Shown here: positions 1-8,899 of the stretch, in pieces
How positions within the stretch are numbered: the stretch's first letter is position 1
How the letters are laid out: each line of letters begins with the position of its first letter
Origin: Alphaproteobacteria bacterium
GTDB lineage: Bacteria > Pseudomonadota > Alphaproteobacteria > Micavibrionales > CSBR16-224
Assembly: GCA_021775895.1 (NCBI GenBank)
Contig: JAJFGX010000051.1
Location: 1-38,726, forward strand
Direction: 5' to 3'
Length of the DNA: 38,726 bases
Notes under the pieces: model-generated
Databases searched by the model: none
Told to the model about the DNA's origin: nothing
The model's input: the letters and a program-made list of their open reading frames with translations, nothing else
Made by a program: the position numbers and the translations under genes

Positions 1-361
1 ATGACATACCTATGACATAGTCTTCTAATTGTTTTTGAAATGATTGACTATCGTATTTACCTGCACCCTCGTCCATCATCACAGATAACATATAGGACAA
101 TCCCATTTTATTTTCTGTCTCAAATGCCATGCCTCCCGCAAATGAGAAATCAACAGAAATAACTGGAATAGTATGATCTTCTATCAACCATATATCTATG
201 CCTTTAGCACTAGTCACAAGTTGTATTGGTACAGCATTTTCTTGTCGCCTTTCCTGTTCCATCGTAGTTTTCACAGGCAAAGAGCAAGACTGAATAAATA
301 TCAACGCAATAACCAATATTAAAAAATTTAGTGCTTTATAAAATAAAATATTATTACTCAT
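1..361 (-). CDS. M16 (insulinase/pitrilysin-like) family protein, N-terminal part, truncated by window edge; putative lipoprotein
   Basis: My reverse-strand translation from ATG at 361 is open to base 1: MSNNILFYKALNFLILVIALIFIQSCSLPVKTTM...GIDIWLIEDHTIPVISVDFSFAGGMAFETENKMGLSYMLSVMMDEGAGKYDSQSFQKQLEDYVIGMS. Resembles the M16 N-terminal region; HxxEH replaced by SYMLS. Overlaps tsaE stop by 8 bp. Not in the ORF track because it is open-ended. Confidence 0.75.
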   Translation of the reverse strand, partial: MSNNILFYKALNFLILVIALIFIQSCSLPVKTTMEQERRQENAVPIQLVTSAKGIDIWLIEDHTIPVISVDFSFAGGMAFETENKMGLSYMLSVMMDEGAGKYDSQSFQKQLEDYVIGMS

Positions 362-830
362 TCAAACCTCTTATATTAAAATGCTCTAAAGAACCATGAC
401 CCTCAAATCTTAAACTACGCATATCATCATCACCAGCGATAAAATCAATATAACAATCAAGCCTATTTTTAGGCAAATAACCACCTAGACGTTCTGGCCA
501 TTCTATCAGAGAAATGCCGCTATTTATTGCCTCATCAAAACCTATTTCAATGACTTCATCTGGATTAGATAAACGATATAAATCAAAATGCCAAACCTCA
601 CCTTGTTTGGTATCGTACTGTTGAACTAAAGTAAATGTTGGGCTTGGAACATCAGCCTCATCATCTTCCAACATAGACCTTATTAACATTCTAATGAACG
701 TAGTCTTACCTGCACCCAAATCACCATAAAATAGTATAGCATCGCCTTTTTGTAAAAGCTTCCCACACTGTGTAGCTATCGACTGCATGTCAATTTCATT
801 TAAGTTAATTAGATGCTGTTTTATACTCAT
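354..830 (-). CDS. tsaE: tRNA threonylcarbamoyladenosine biosynthesis ATPase TsaE
   Basis: Walker A GDLGAGKTTFIR, SPTFTLVQQY, HFDLYRL and IEWPERL motifs typical of TsaE/YjeE. Confidence 0.95.
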   Translation of the reverse strand: MSIKQHLINLNEIDMQSIATQCGKLLQKGDAILFYGDLGAGKTTFIRMLIRSMLEDDEADVPSPTFTLVQQYDTKQGEVWHFDLYRLSNPDEVIEIGFDEAINSGISLIEWPERLGGYLPKNRLDCYIDFIAGDDDMRSLRFEGHGSLEHFNIRGLNE

Positions 831-902
831 ATTGACACTTCTTTATCGCTCATATATTCTTAATTTATAACTTAAAACAATCTAATTTAAAAGGATAGTT
901 AT

Positions 903-1307
903 ATGTCTTGGTCTTGGTTTTCATCCATATTTAATCGCGAAGCATCATACCCAAAGAAAATTACTTCTCTACCAACAACAATGACTGGTGAGGAAATAAA
1001 TGAACTTTGTAAAAATGATGAGATGAGATGGCCTATGCTTGATTACTCAATAACAATCTACGCTAGCCTTAGAAAAGAAAGCAAGAAATATGACCTGCTT
1101 TTAGAAATAAATATGCGTGGCTTTAAAAGTGAATATTCAGTTATAAAAGAAAAAGTGCCATTAGGTGAGACTCTAAGTTATCTAAAAAAATATGATGATA
1201 AACATGAACAAGAAATGAAAGATAATGACCTTAAAGTTAAACGTAGACGTGATAACATCAAACCTGTAAGAGCTAAACTTTTTCGTAAAGGCATTATAAA
1301 ATACTGA
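903..1307 (+). CDS. hypothetical protein
   Basis: 134-aa ORF with AAAGGATAG RBS-like sequence just upstream; no recognised family. Confidence 0.6.
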   Translation: MSWSWFSSIFNREASYPKKITSLPTTMTGEEINELCKNDEMRWPMLDYSITIYASLRKESKKYDLLLEINMRGFKSEYSVIKEKVPLGETLSYLKKYDDKHEQEMKDNDLKVKRRRDNIKPVRAKLFRKGIIKY

Positions 1308-1382
1308 ATAAGCTACATTAATGCTTATTTTACCATTACTATGATAATATAGTAGTGTAGAAAACCGTTTTGGAGCTATCTG

Positions 1383-1928
1383 ATGAGAAAGCGAATAATT
1401 CATCTAAAATCTATCTCCAAATACGCTTTTGTCATGATTGTCATTTGCGTATTAAGTGCTTGCATGCCTTTAAATGACCACGATGTAAATACAGAGCTAT
1501 TTAAAGATAAAGAATCCATGAAAACTAAAACATCTGAATTAAGATCAGGTATGAAAAAAGAGGAAGTATTTGAGGCTCTTAATGTACCAATAGAGAAGTT
1601 TGATCAACTAAGTACACTACAAATTCAAATGGTTCTATACGGCAACTCTCAACTGCAAGGAACACCATCAGATTTAGAAAATTTCCGTAAAAAACTTATG
1701 CGTTTTGAGGGGTATTCTCTTCCATATCAATCAGTTAAGAGCGATGGCAGTTTTGGCTTTGGAAAAATGAAAGTAAAAAAAACAGGGCATAATCTTATAC
1801 TTTTACTAATATTTGAAAGAGGAAAATTATTAAAAGCATCAGTTGAAGGTCAACATAGTGTAAATGAAAAAGAAGATCAGTACTTTTGGAATAATATACT
1901 AAAAACTGGTGTTAAGGCCGCTATATAG
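1383..1928 (+). CDS. putative lipoprotein (weak BamE/SmpA-like motif)
   Basis: Signal sequence with lipobox LSAC; 'LRSGMKKEEVFEALNVP' resembles the BamE/SmpA 'GMtkeqV..lG.P' motif. Confidence 0.65.
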   Translation: MRKRIIHLKSISKYAFVMIVICVLSACMPLNDHDVNTELFKDKESMKTKTSELRSGMKKEEVFEALNVPIEKFDQLSTLQIQMVLYGNSQLQGTPSDLENFRKKLMRFEGYSLPYQSVKSDGSFGFGKMKVKKTGHNLILLLIFERGKLLKASVEGQHSVNEKEDQYFWNNILKTGVKAAI

Positions 1929-1931
1929 ATA

Positions 1932-2555
1932 TTATCCTCGCCCAACCACAGCATATAAGTCTTTGATATCATTATACTTCAATTTAAATTCCTGATTAGT
2001 CTGTAAATCTATCAAAGAAACATTATTGCCAACCTGCCCCATATACCTACATAGCAGAAACGTACCATCATGCTTTTCTATACAGCAATCTTGAGAAATA
2101 ACAGGTGGACGACCAACATGTACATAGACTAACTCACCCATATAGTAACGTGGCTCAAATATATTTGTACTTACATATATTGCAAAAGCTCTGCTATCTC
2201 CTTTTTGTTGAGGGTGACGCTCTACCCAATCAACAATTTGCTGACAATCCAATGTAAAGTCTGCATCGAAGCTACTCTTATAAACAGGAATATTTAAACT
2301 TAATTTTTCTTCAGTGGAATTTTCCATCGGATTAGAAAAAGATTTTGATTCCAAAGTTTGGTTTTGATTATCTACATTATATTTTTTACCCAGATATTCC
2401 TCAATACAAGGAACTTCTTCGGCTCTAATATGCCTACGCCCATACATCATACGATTAACAGTAGCAGGGTTCATACCCGTCGCCCTAGCAAGCCCTTTTT
2501 GTGTTAAGCCCGCTGTGTCATCAATTGTTTTTTTTATCCATTCATATAATTTCAT
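1932..2555 (-). CDS. HTH repressor with S24/LexA-like C-terminal domain
   Basis: N-terminal HTH (GLTQKGLARATGMNPATVNRMMYGRRHI), C-terminal S24-like pattern (FEPRYYMGELVYVHVGRPPVISQD...LCRYMGQV). Confidence 0.8.
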   Translation of the reverse strand: MKLYEWIKKTIDDTAGLTQKGLARATGMNPATVNRMMYGRRHIRAEEVPCIEEYLGKKYNVDNQNQTLESKSFSNPMENSTEEKLSLNIPVYKSSFDADFTLDCQQIVDWVERHPQQKGDSRAFAIYVSTNIFEPRYYMGELVYVHVGRPPVISQDCCIEKHDGTFLLCRYMGQVGNNVSLIDLQTNQEFKLKYNDIKDLYAVVGRG

Positions 2556-2714
2556 AAATAAACCCTAACACTCTAATATTAAACTGTAAACAATACAATT
2601 TAACAAAAAACAATTAATAAAATATAAATATTCTTTAATTTTATTGACGTTTTGTAAATTTAATGTCAGTTTTATTACACTAACTTTACAAGAATCAAAA
2701 CTAAGGGGTTAAAA

Positions 2715-3278
2715 ATGACTGATAAATATGATGAATGGACGGAATGGAAGCCTGACTGGAGCTTTAAATCGAAGAAAAACAAGAAAAACATCACTATCTC
2801 AGACACCCCACACTCCTTACAAGAACGACAAGAACCAACAACATCTATCAAACTTAAATTAACCGAAAGCCGCACAACTACGAAACACCAGCAGCGAATC
2901 GTTGATGCTCGTTTATGGGGTGTAATGTCTCCATTCCAACAAAATGCAGCACTTGCTATAGATCGTGCATTTCATCTTATGAGTAAAGGGTTAGGCTATA
3001 GAATATCAGCTCCAGAAAAGCTACGAACTGGGAAAAGCCATAACAATAATACAGATTATGAAGGTGAGCTAATATCTGTTTATTTTGAATGGGCAAAAAA
3101 TTGTCAAAAAAGCAATCTCCATCATTCCCCCGCCCTAGATGTACTAGTATATGGGTTATCATGCTACAAAGTAGACCGAAACAGGCGAGTCCGTAATGGC
3201 TGGACACGCACTAATCTACTTGCTTGTTTGGATATTTATTGTGAAATGAAGGGCTGGCCAACTGACTCTACCACTTAA
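2715..3278 (+). CDS. hypothetical protein divergent from the HTH/S24 gene
   Basis: 187-aa ORF with AAGGGG RBS-like motif; no firm family assignment (weak resemblance to alphaproteobacterial DUF6456-type proteins). Confidence 0.6.
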   Translation: MTDKYDEWTEWKPDWSFKSKKNKKNITISDTPHSLQERQEPTTSIKLKLTESRTTTKHQQRIVDARLWGVMSPFQQNAALAIDRAFHLMSKGLGYRISAPEKLRTGKSHNNNTDYEGELISVYFEWAKNCQKSNLHHSPALDVLVYGLSCYKVDRNRRVRNGWTRTNLLACLDIYCEMKGWPTDSTT

Positions 3279-3909
3279 TTATTTTTGGTTTTTTAACTGC
3301 CCATTCTTCAAGCTTTGGGCGAGCAACACGCTTAGTAACAGCACCTACTGCACTAAAACCAGCAATACTCAAATAAGATAAAACGAACAAATAAGTAAGC
3401 ATATTCTCATCTTTAGCTTCCTCTACAGTACATGCTGACACATTTTCTGAGGAGGCATTATCACCAAAAGATGCCCTACACTCACGTAAATCCCCGATAT
3501 TCCCTATTTCGTGCGGGAATACTTCACTAATCGGGACTATATCTTCTTTAATCATGTCAAATAAACTATCAACATTAGTCTCAGAAATATCTTCATTCAT
3601 CAATATAGAATTAATATTAGCTGATACAGCATCTAGTGTTAGCTGTTTTGCTTCATCATTGGTTGCTTTTTTATAATCAGCCGACAACATATTTAAAGAA
3701 GCGTCATATTCTGCAACAATCTCTCGCGTTTTTTCTGTTTCTATCTCATCTAAATTAGTCTCAACAGCAATTCCTCCAAGGTTAAAAATTTGCGTTGCCG
3801 CACCACCAAAAGCAAATAAAAGCCACATATCTGTATCCATTAAGCTTTTTGATGCTTTATGACGCAAAACTTTTGCTTTGTGTTTTAAATTCATGCCTTC
3901 TAAATCCAT
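3268..3909 (-). CDS. two-TM membrane protein, paralog family member 1
   Basis: N-term LKHKAKVLRHKASKSLM, TM, about 110-aa helical loop with two Cys, TM, C-term KLEEWAVKKPKIIKW; closely matches the next ORF at both ends. Confidence 0.8.
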   Translation of the reverse strand: MDLEGMNLKHKAKVLRHKASKSLMDTDMWLLFAFGGAATQIFNLGGIAVETNLDEIETEKTREIVAEYDASLNMLSADYKKATNDEAKQLTLDAVSANINSILMNEDISETNVDSLFDMIKEDIVPISEVFPHEIGNIGDLRECRASFGDNASSENVSACTVEEAKDENMLTYLFVLSYLSIAGFSAVGAVTKRVARPKLEEWAVKKPKIIKW

Positions 3910-3926
3910 AGTTTTCCTTGCCTATT

Positions 3927-4571
3927 CTACCACTTAATTATTTTTGGTTTTTTTGTTGCCCATTCTTCCAGTTTATTACCACCAACACGCTTAGCCACAG
4001 CACCAAGTCCAGAAAGGGCAAGTGCTCCCAACATTATCGTATAACATATATCAAACATAAATAAATCATCTTCTACTTCATCCACCATACACCCTCTTAA
4101 TTTTGATGATGATACTTCCTCACCGAATAAAGCCTTACATTCATCTAAATCTGAAGAATTACCTATTTTAGAAACATTAAGATCATCTATATTACCAATT
4201 TCTCCTTTAATAGAAATCATTAGATCCCTAACATTTTGTTCAGAAAGGTCTTCCTCCATATACATAGAATCTATTTTTTCCAATATATTTTGTAGAGCCA
4301 TGTCCTTTTCTGTATTAGACTTAGCTTTATTATAATCAATAGATAGCTTCCCAAAGCTAGATTCATAGCTTTCATGAACTTCTTGTGTATGCTCATTTTC
4401 ATCTGTAGATAATTCGTTGCTTACAACCCCACCTCCAATTAGAATAATAATCAAAGCCAACTGACCACTATTCATGACTACGTCAAACATATTCGTACCC
4501 ATTAAGCTTTTTGATGCTTTATGACGCAAAACTTTTGCTTCGTGTTTTAAGTCTATATTCTCTAATCCCAT
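3927..4571 (-). CDS. two-TM membrane protein, paralog family member 2
   Basis: N-term LKHEAKVLRHKASKSLM and C-term KLEEWATKKPKIIKW shared with member 1; two Cys in the loop. Confidence 0.8.
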   Translation of the reverse strand: MGLENIDLKHEAKVLRHKASKSLMGTNMFDVVMNSGQLALIIILIGGGVVSNELSTDENEHTQEVHESYESSFGKLSIDYNKAKSNTEKDMALQNILEKIDSMYMEEDLSEQNVRDLMISIKGEIGNIDDLNVSKIGNSSDLDECKALFGEEVSSSKLRGCMVDEVEDDLFMFDICYTIMLGALALSGLGAVAKRVGGNKLEEWATKKPKIIKW

Positions 4572-4610
4572 AATATTTATTCCTTCTCAGTTGTTTTTAA
4601 CCTCAAGACC

Positions 4611-4639
4611 ACTATAACATAGCCTTTTGATTATGTCAA
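4611..4639 (-). promoter_or_regulatory. candidate sigma70 promoter for the member 2/member 1 pair
   Basis: Reverse strand TTGACA (4639-4634), 17-bp spacer, TATAGT (4616-4611), 40 bp before the start codon. Confidence 0.6.
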
Positions 4640-4674
4640 CTTAATATTGGTTAAAAAATAGGATTTATAAGATT

Positions 4675-5424
4675 CTACCATTTATTGTGCTTTGGTTTTC
4701 TAGTCGGCTTTTCCCTTGCCCATTCTTTCATGTTTTTTCCATCTAAAACAAGCATAGCTGGAATAGCCATAAAAAAAGCGTGCACACCAAGAACTGCTGG
4801 GAGAACCTTATCATCCGTTCCATGCTCATATGTAAGGCAATTGTCTATTTCGGTTGCAATAACAGCATCTGAAATTGCAGAGCTATATGATGTAGCATCC
4901 GCTTTGCATTCTTTAACAAAGCCAAAATCATAATCATTAGAAAAATATAAAGAATCAATATTTTCAGGCTCATCTACTTCATCTGCAAACCTATGCCAAG
5001 CATCACTTATTTGCGTCTCTGACATATGTTTATTAGATAAAATGTATCTAAGCGTTTCTTTAGCCCTATAATTAAATGAATACACAGCACTAGACTCTTG
5101 ACTCTCTAATTGATCCATAGTTAATTCACTTGGGCTAAACTCAAGTAAAGTTTTTGCTTTTCTAATATCATCAATCGAATTTTTTTGTTCTAATAGAGAA
5201 GTTATCTTACTATCAATTAACTCCATAGCCTCTGGTGCATGTTCTGTTTGAATATTATCTTCCATTCTTTCAGCAGAGGCATATATGCCTCCAACAGCTA
5301 CAAAAGCACTTAAAAGCCCTACTTTAGTAGGCGTTACTATACTTCTCTTTTCAACAACGCCTTTAGCAAAATTATGCCTTAACAAGCGTAATTTATAACC
5401 GATATCTAGATTATCTTTATCCAT
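4675..5424 (-). CDS. two-TM membrane protein, divergent paralog family member 3
   Basis: Same architecture: KLRLLRHNFAKGVV near N-terminus, ECKAD...DNC in loop, C-term MKEWAREKPTRKPKHNKW. Confidence 0.75.
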   Translation of the reverse strand: MDKDNLDIGYKLRLLRHNFAKGVVEKRSIVTPTKVGLLSAFVAVGGIYASAERMEDNIQTEHAPEAMELIDSKITSLLEQKNSIDDIRKAKTLLEFSPSELTMDQLESQESSAVYSFNYRAKETLRYILSNKHMSETQISDAWHRFADEVDEPENIDSLYFSNDYDFGFVKECKADATSYSSAISDAVIATEIDNCLTYEHGTDDKVLPAVLGVHAFFMAIPAMLVLDGKNMKEWAREKPTRKPKHNKW

Positions 5425-5614
5425 TGTTTTATCCTATACATTACTAATTATATATCTGCACTAAGTATCTATCTTTTGATTTAAACAACGTATCACAGCG
5501 CTAAATATATGTCAACTAAATATCGCTGATTATTTTTTATTCATTTATTTGCATTTTCATTATAATTCTGGCTAAATAGATAAGTTAAGATTTAACAAAA
5601 TAAAAGGGATAACC

Positions 5615-6289
5615 ATGTTTAAAATAAAGCTTCGTCATATACCAATTTTTACTGCTATTGCTTTAATGTTATTACAATATTCTCCTGTAAAAGCTGATGT
5701 CTTTTTATACACAGATCCTGATTATGACTTTGTCTTTTCTGTACCAGATACATGGACAAGACAAACGGCTGTTGCATCATTAACACAAGCACGTTTTGTT
5801 GCCCCAGTTCCAGCTGACCATGCTTATTGTGAAGTCTCTGCCAATAAAGATGCTAGATTTACAATCTATCCAGAACATTTAATGGGCAAAGTTATGCAAG
5901 AGAATTTTGATTCTGCATTTTGGGAGGCTGAAATATCCAACCGCTTTATTAACCCAGCATTAACCAAAACACGAATCATCGCAGGACTAGATAAAGCGGC
6001 GGCGACTATGGCTCAACTTGAATATGATTTAATCTTAGAAGAAAACAAAGCACCAGTACGTATGTACGCAACTATGTTGGTTAGCGTTTATGGTGACACT
6101 AGATATACAATGACATGTGGCGCTAAACATGACTCTTATCATGTATGGGGAGATTTATTTGGTAGTGTGTTTTCATCTATGACACTTGCTAATCGCTATC
6201 ATGTAGTGCCAACAGGTTATTATCGTAATTTCCTAGCTGATAAAAAGCACCCAATTCCGCACGCAAGGCTTGGGGATATAATGAAATAA
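5615..6289 (+). CDS. hypothetical exported protein
   Basis: N-terminal signal peptide (IPIFTAIALMLLQYSPVKA), AAAAGGGATAACC RBS; no firm family. Confidence 0.7.
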   Translation: MFKIKLRHIPIFTAIALMLLQYSPVKADVFLYTDPDYDFVFSVPDTWTRQTAVASLTQARFVAPVPADHAYCEVSANKDARFTIYPEHLMGKVMQENFDSAFWEAEISNRFINPALTKTRIIAGLDKAAATMAQLEYDLILEENKAPVRMYATMLVSVYGDTRYTMTCGAKHDSYHVWGDLFGSVFSSMTLANRYHVVPTGYYRNFLADKKHPIPHARLGDIMK

Positions 6290-6316
6290 TCAAGCTATAG
6301 TAATTTTACTTAACTT

Positions 6317-8134
6317 CTATAAATCCATAAAACCAGAAGCTTGAATTTCCAACAGTTTTCTATATTGTCCATTCTCGCGTGATATAAGCTCGTCATGATT
6401 GCCTTGCTCAATAATTCTACCTTTATCAAACACTAGGATTCTATCCACTTGACGAACAGTCGACAAACGGTGTGCTATTATAATTGTTGTGCGACCTTTG
6501 GTTAAGCTTTCCATTGCTTTCTGAATGAGTAATTCAGACTCTGAATCTAAACTAGAGGTTGCCTCATCAAGGATTAATATTGGCTTATCTGCAAGTATCG
6601 CTCTGGCAATTACTACACGTTGACGCTCTCCACCTGATAACTTAATTCCACGCTCACCAACTGGAGTTGCATAACCTTTAGGAAGCTCTGAGATAAAGTC
6701 ATGAGCATATGCCAGTTTTGCTGCATTCTCAATTTCCTCTTGCGTAGCATCTGGGTTACCATACGCAATATTTTCTGCTAACGAACGATGGAAAAGCAAT
6801 GGTTCTTGAGAAACTACGGACAGCTGATGACGCAAGCTAGCTTGGGTAACATTGGCGATATCTTGACCATCAATTAATATGTGACCACTATCTAAATTAT
6901 ATAAACGTTGCAATAATTTTACAAAAGTACTTTTTCCACTGCCCGAATGACCAATCAAGGCTATTTTTTCACATGGCTTAATTTCTAAAGAAAAATCCTC
7001 ATAAGTTGATTTATTTTGGTTTTCATATTTAAAGGTTACATCATCAAAAATAATACCACCTTTAGTAATGTTTAAATCTTCTGCTCCACTATTATCAAAC
7101 ACAGCTAAAGTCATCTTATCAAACCGCACGACATCTTCCAGCTCATTTATAGATTTCTGTATAATGCGAATAGTATTGCCAATATTACGAACATATCCTC
7201 TAATCATTAAACAGCTTCCAATTACAAAACTGACCTCTCCGGGGCTATATACACCCTGCCCCCAGCTTATAATAGCTAATGCAATAATCCCGCCAATTAA
7301 AAGTGATAAATATAAGTCTGGCAACGCACCAATAAGAATAAATCTAAACCATGTTTTTCTCAGCATCTGCATCCAGACACTTAACTCTTTATCTAAATAC
7401 TTGTCCTCCCTATCTTCCGCACTAAAACTTTTAACAATAGCATTACATGTAATGGAATCTGCCAAGACACCACCTAAATCTGAATCCTTATCATTAAATA
7501 CTTTATTTGCAGGTGCTGCATATTTCATAGTCATTACAATGCTTAAAACTATATAAATAGAAAAACCAACAATAAAAATCCAACCCATTATTGTCCAATG
7601 AGCCAATTGAACCAATGATATACCAAGAAATATAAGCACTGTTGGGAGCAATCCGCTAAACACAGCCTCATTAAACGTATCAAATGCCCATTTACCACGA
7701 GTAATTTTGCGTACTGTTGAACCAGAAAAGCTATTAACATGCCAATTTGTGCTAAGCCTACTAACTTTACGGTGTGCATCGAGAACTAGTTTATACATTT
7801 TCTTGGAAATGGTCTGCATCCATATAACTTCACTAGAAAACCAAAAAATTCGATGCAACAATCCGAAAGAAATAAACCAAGCAAGGGCTATTATAGCGAT
7901 TGGTAATTGCCCTTCTTCCCCTGCATGTCCCGCAGCTAGAGCATCAACAATTTGACCAGAAAATACTGGAATTACAACATCACAAATTGATGCGAGTATC
8001 ACCAAAAAAGTTGCAGTTGTCGCCCAATAAGGCGTAGTTCCAATATATTTTAAGAAAAAACGCCATGTGTCCATAGAACTTACAGGTATTCTTGCTTCAT
8101 CTTTAATTTCTTGTTTACTTTTATTTGTATCCAT
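6317..8134 (-). CDS. ABC transporter, fused TM and ATPase domains (MsbA-like exporter)
   Basis: Walker A GHSGSGKST, signature LSGGERQRVVIARAIL, Walker B ILILDEATSSLDSES, N-terminal TM region. Confidence 0.95.
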   Translation of the reverse strand: MDTNKSKQEIKDEARIPVSSMDTWRFFLKYIGTTPYWATTATFLVILASICDVVIPVFSGQIVDALAAGHAGEEGQLPIAIIALAWFISFGLLHRIFWFSSEVIWMQTISKKMYKLVLDAHRKVSRLSTNWHVNSFSGSTVRKITRGKWAFDTFNEAVFSGLLPTVLIFLGISLVQLAHWTIMGWIFIVGFSIYIVLSIVMTMKYAAPANKVFNDKDSDLGGVLADSITCNAIVKSFSAEDREDKYLDKELSVWMQMLRKTWFRFILIGALPDLYLSLLIGGIIALAIISWGQGVYSPGEVSFVIGSCLMIRGYVRNIGNTIRIIQKSINELEDVVRFDKMTLAVFDNSGAEDLNITKGGIIFDDVTFKYENQNKSTYEDFSLEIKPCEKIALIGHSGSGKSTFVKLLQRLYNLDSGHILIDGQDIANVTQASLRHQLSVVSQEPLLFHRSLAENIAYGNPDATQEEIENAAKLAYAHDFISELPKGYATPVGERGIKLSGGERQRVVIARAILADKPILILDEATSSLDSESELLIQKAMESLTKGRTTIIIAHRLSTVRQVDRILVFDKGRIIEQGNHDELISRENGQYRKLLEIQASGFMDL

Positions 8135-8149
8135 TAGCTAGCACATACC

Positions 8150-8737
8150 TCAATTTGCTTTTTTTAAGAAACAAGACAATAGAACAATATGAGTTCCATT
8201 AACTTTTCCTTCAACATGCTCAGGGTTAGAGGTCAAAGAAATATTGCGGACTGTTGTGCCTCGTTTAGCTGTAAAATTAGCTCCCTTAACTACCAAATCT
8301 TTAATTAAAGTGACAGTATCTCCGCCTAATAATTCCGTACCATTACTATCAACTGTCTTTAATGCTATATCATCACCAGCAGTTTCTAAATTAATTTGTG
8401 CTGACTCTGCCCATTTCTGTAGCTCATCTTCCAAATATAGCATATCTAGCAAATCTATAGCCCAACTTTCCGATGATATGCTCTTTAAAATACGCCAAGC
8501 CATTACCTGAACTGCTGGCACGGTACTCCACATACTATCACTCAAACAATGCCAATGTTTTGTATCAACAGTTTTTTGATTTTCTATTTGAGCATGACAA
8601 ATTTCACAAATTACTATTTTACTCTCATTATCTGAATAATTAGCTGGAGGAACTTCATACGTAATCAAATCAGAACTTGAAGTGCAAAGTTCACATTTTG
8701 AATTACAACGACTTAATAATGCTTCCTCTATATCCAT
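8150..8737 (-). CDS. phnA: PhnA family protein (start moved from 8842 to 8737)
   Basis: CNSKCELCTSSSDL zinc-ribbon, CEICHAQI, C-terminal DSNGTELLGGDTVTLIKDLVVKGANFTAKRGTTVRNISLT...VEGKVNG typical of PhnA; AAGGAG upstream of ATG at 8737. Confidence 0.9.
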   Translation of the reverse strand: MDIEEALLSRCNSKCELCTSSSDLITYEVPPANYSDNESKIVICEICHAQIENQKTVDTKHWHCLSDSMWSTVPAVQVMAWRILKSISSESWAIDLLDMLYLEDELQKWAESAQINLETAGDDIALKTVDSNGTELLGGDTVTLIKDLVVKGANFTAKRGTTVRNISLTSNPEHVEGKVNGTHIVLLSCFLKKAN

Positions 8738-8899
8738 GATAGATTTACTCCTTGTTTTTATAGTGTAATTACTCTCCATGATACTTTTAAAATCAAAAAT
8801 AACAAAGGAAAATATAAGTAATAATTTACAACATATTGACAACCCATAATGCAGAGTATAGTGTGGTATAATAAATCCATAGAAAGAAAAAATAGTGCC

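Noticed and set aside
1182-1403. Minus-strand ORF of 73 aa
   Set aside because: Overlaps the better-supported + ORF 903-1307 and start of the lipoprotein; low-complexity Phe/Ile-rich translation
3268-3953. Direct repeats flanking member 1 as att sites or transposon ends
   Set aside because: The repeats are the coding 3' ends of paralogs, with no integrase, transposase or target-site duplication; tandem gene duplication explains them
4685-4933. + strand ORF of 82 aa
   Set aside because: Antisense to paralog member 3, which has clear homology to its neighbours
7068-7556. + strand ORF of 162 aa (and 7588-7779, 7707-7955)
   Set aside because: Shadow ORFs of the ABC transporter gene
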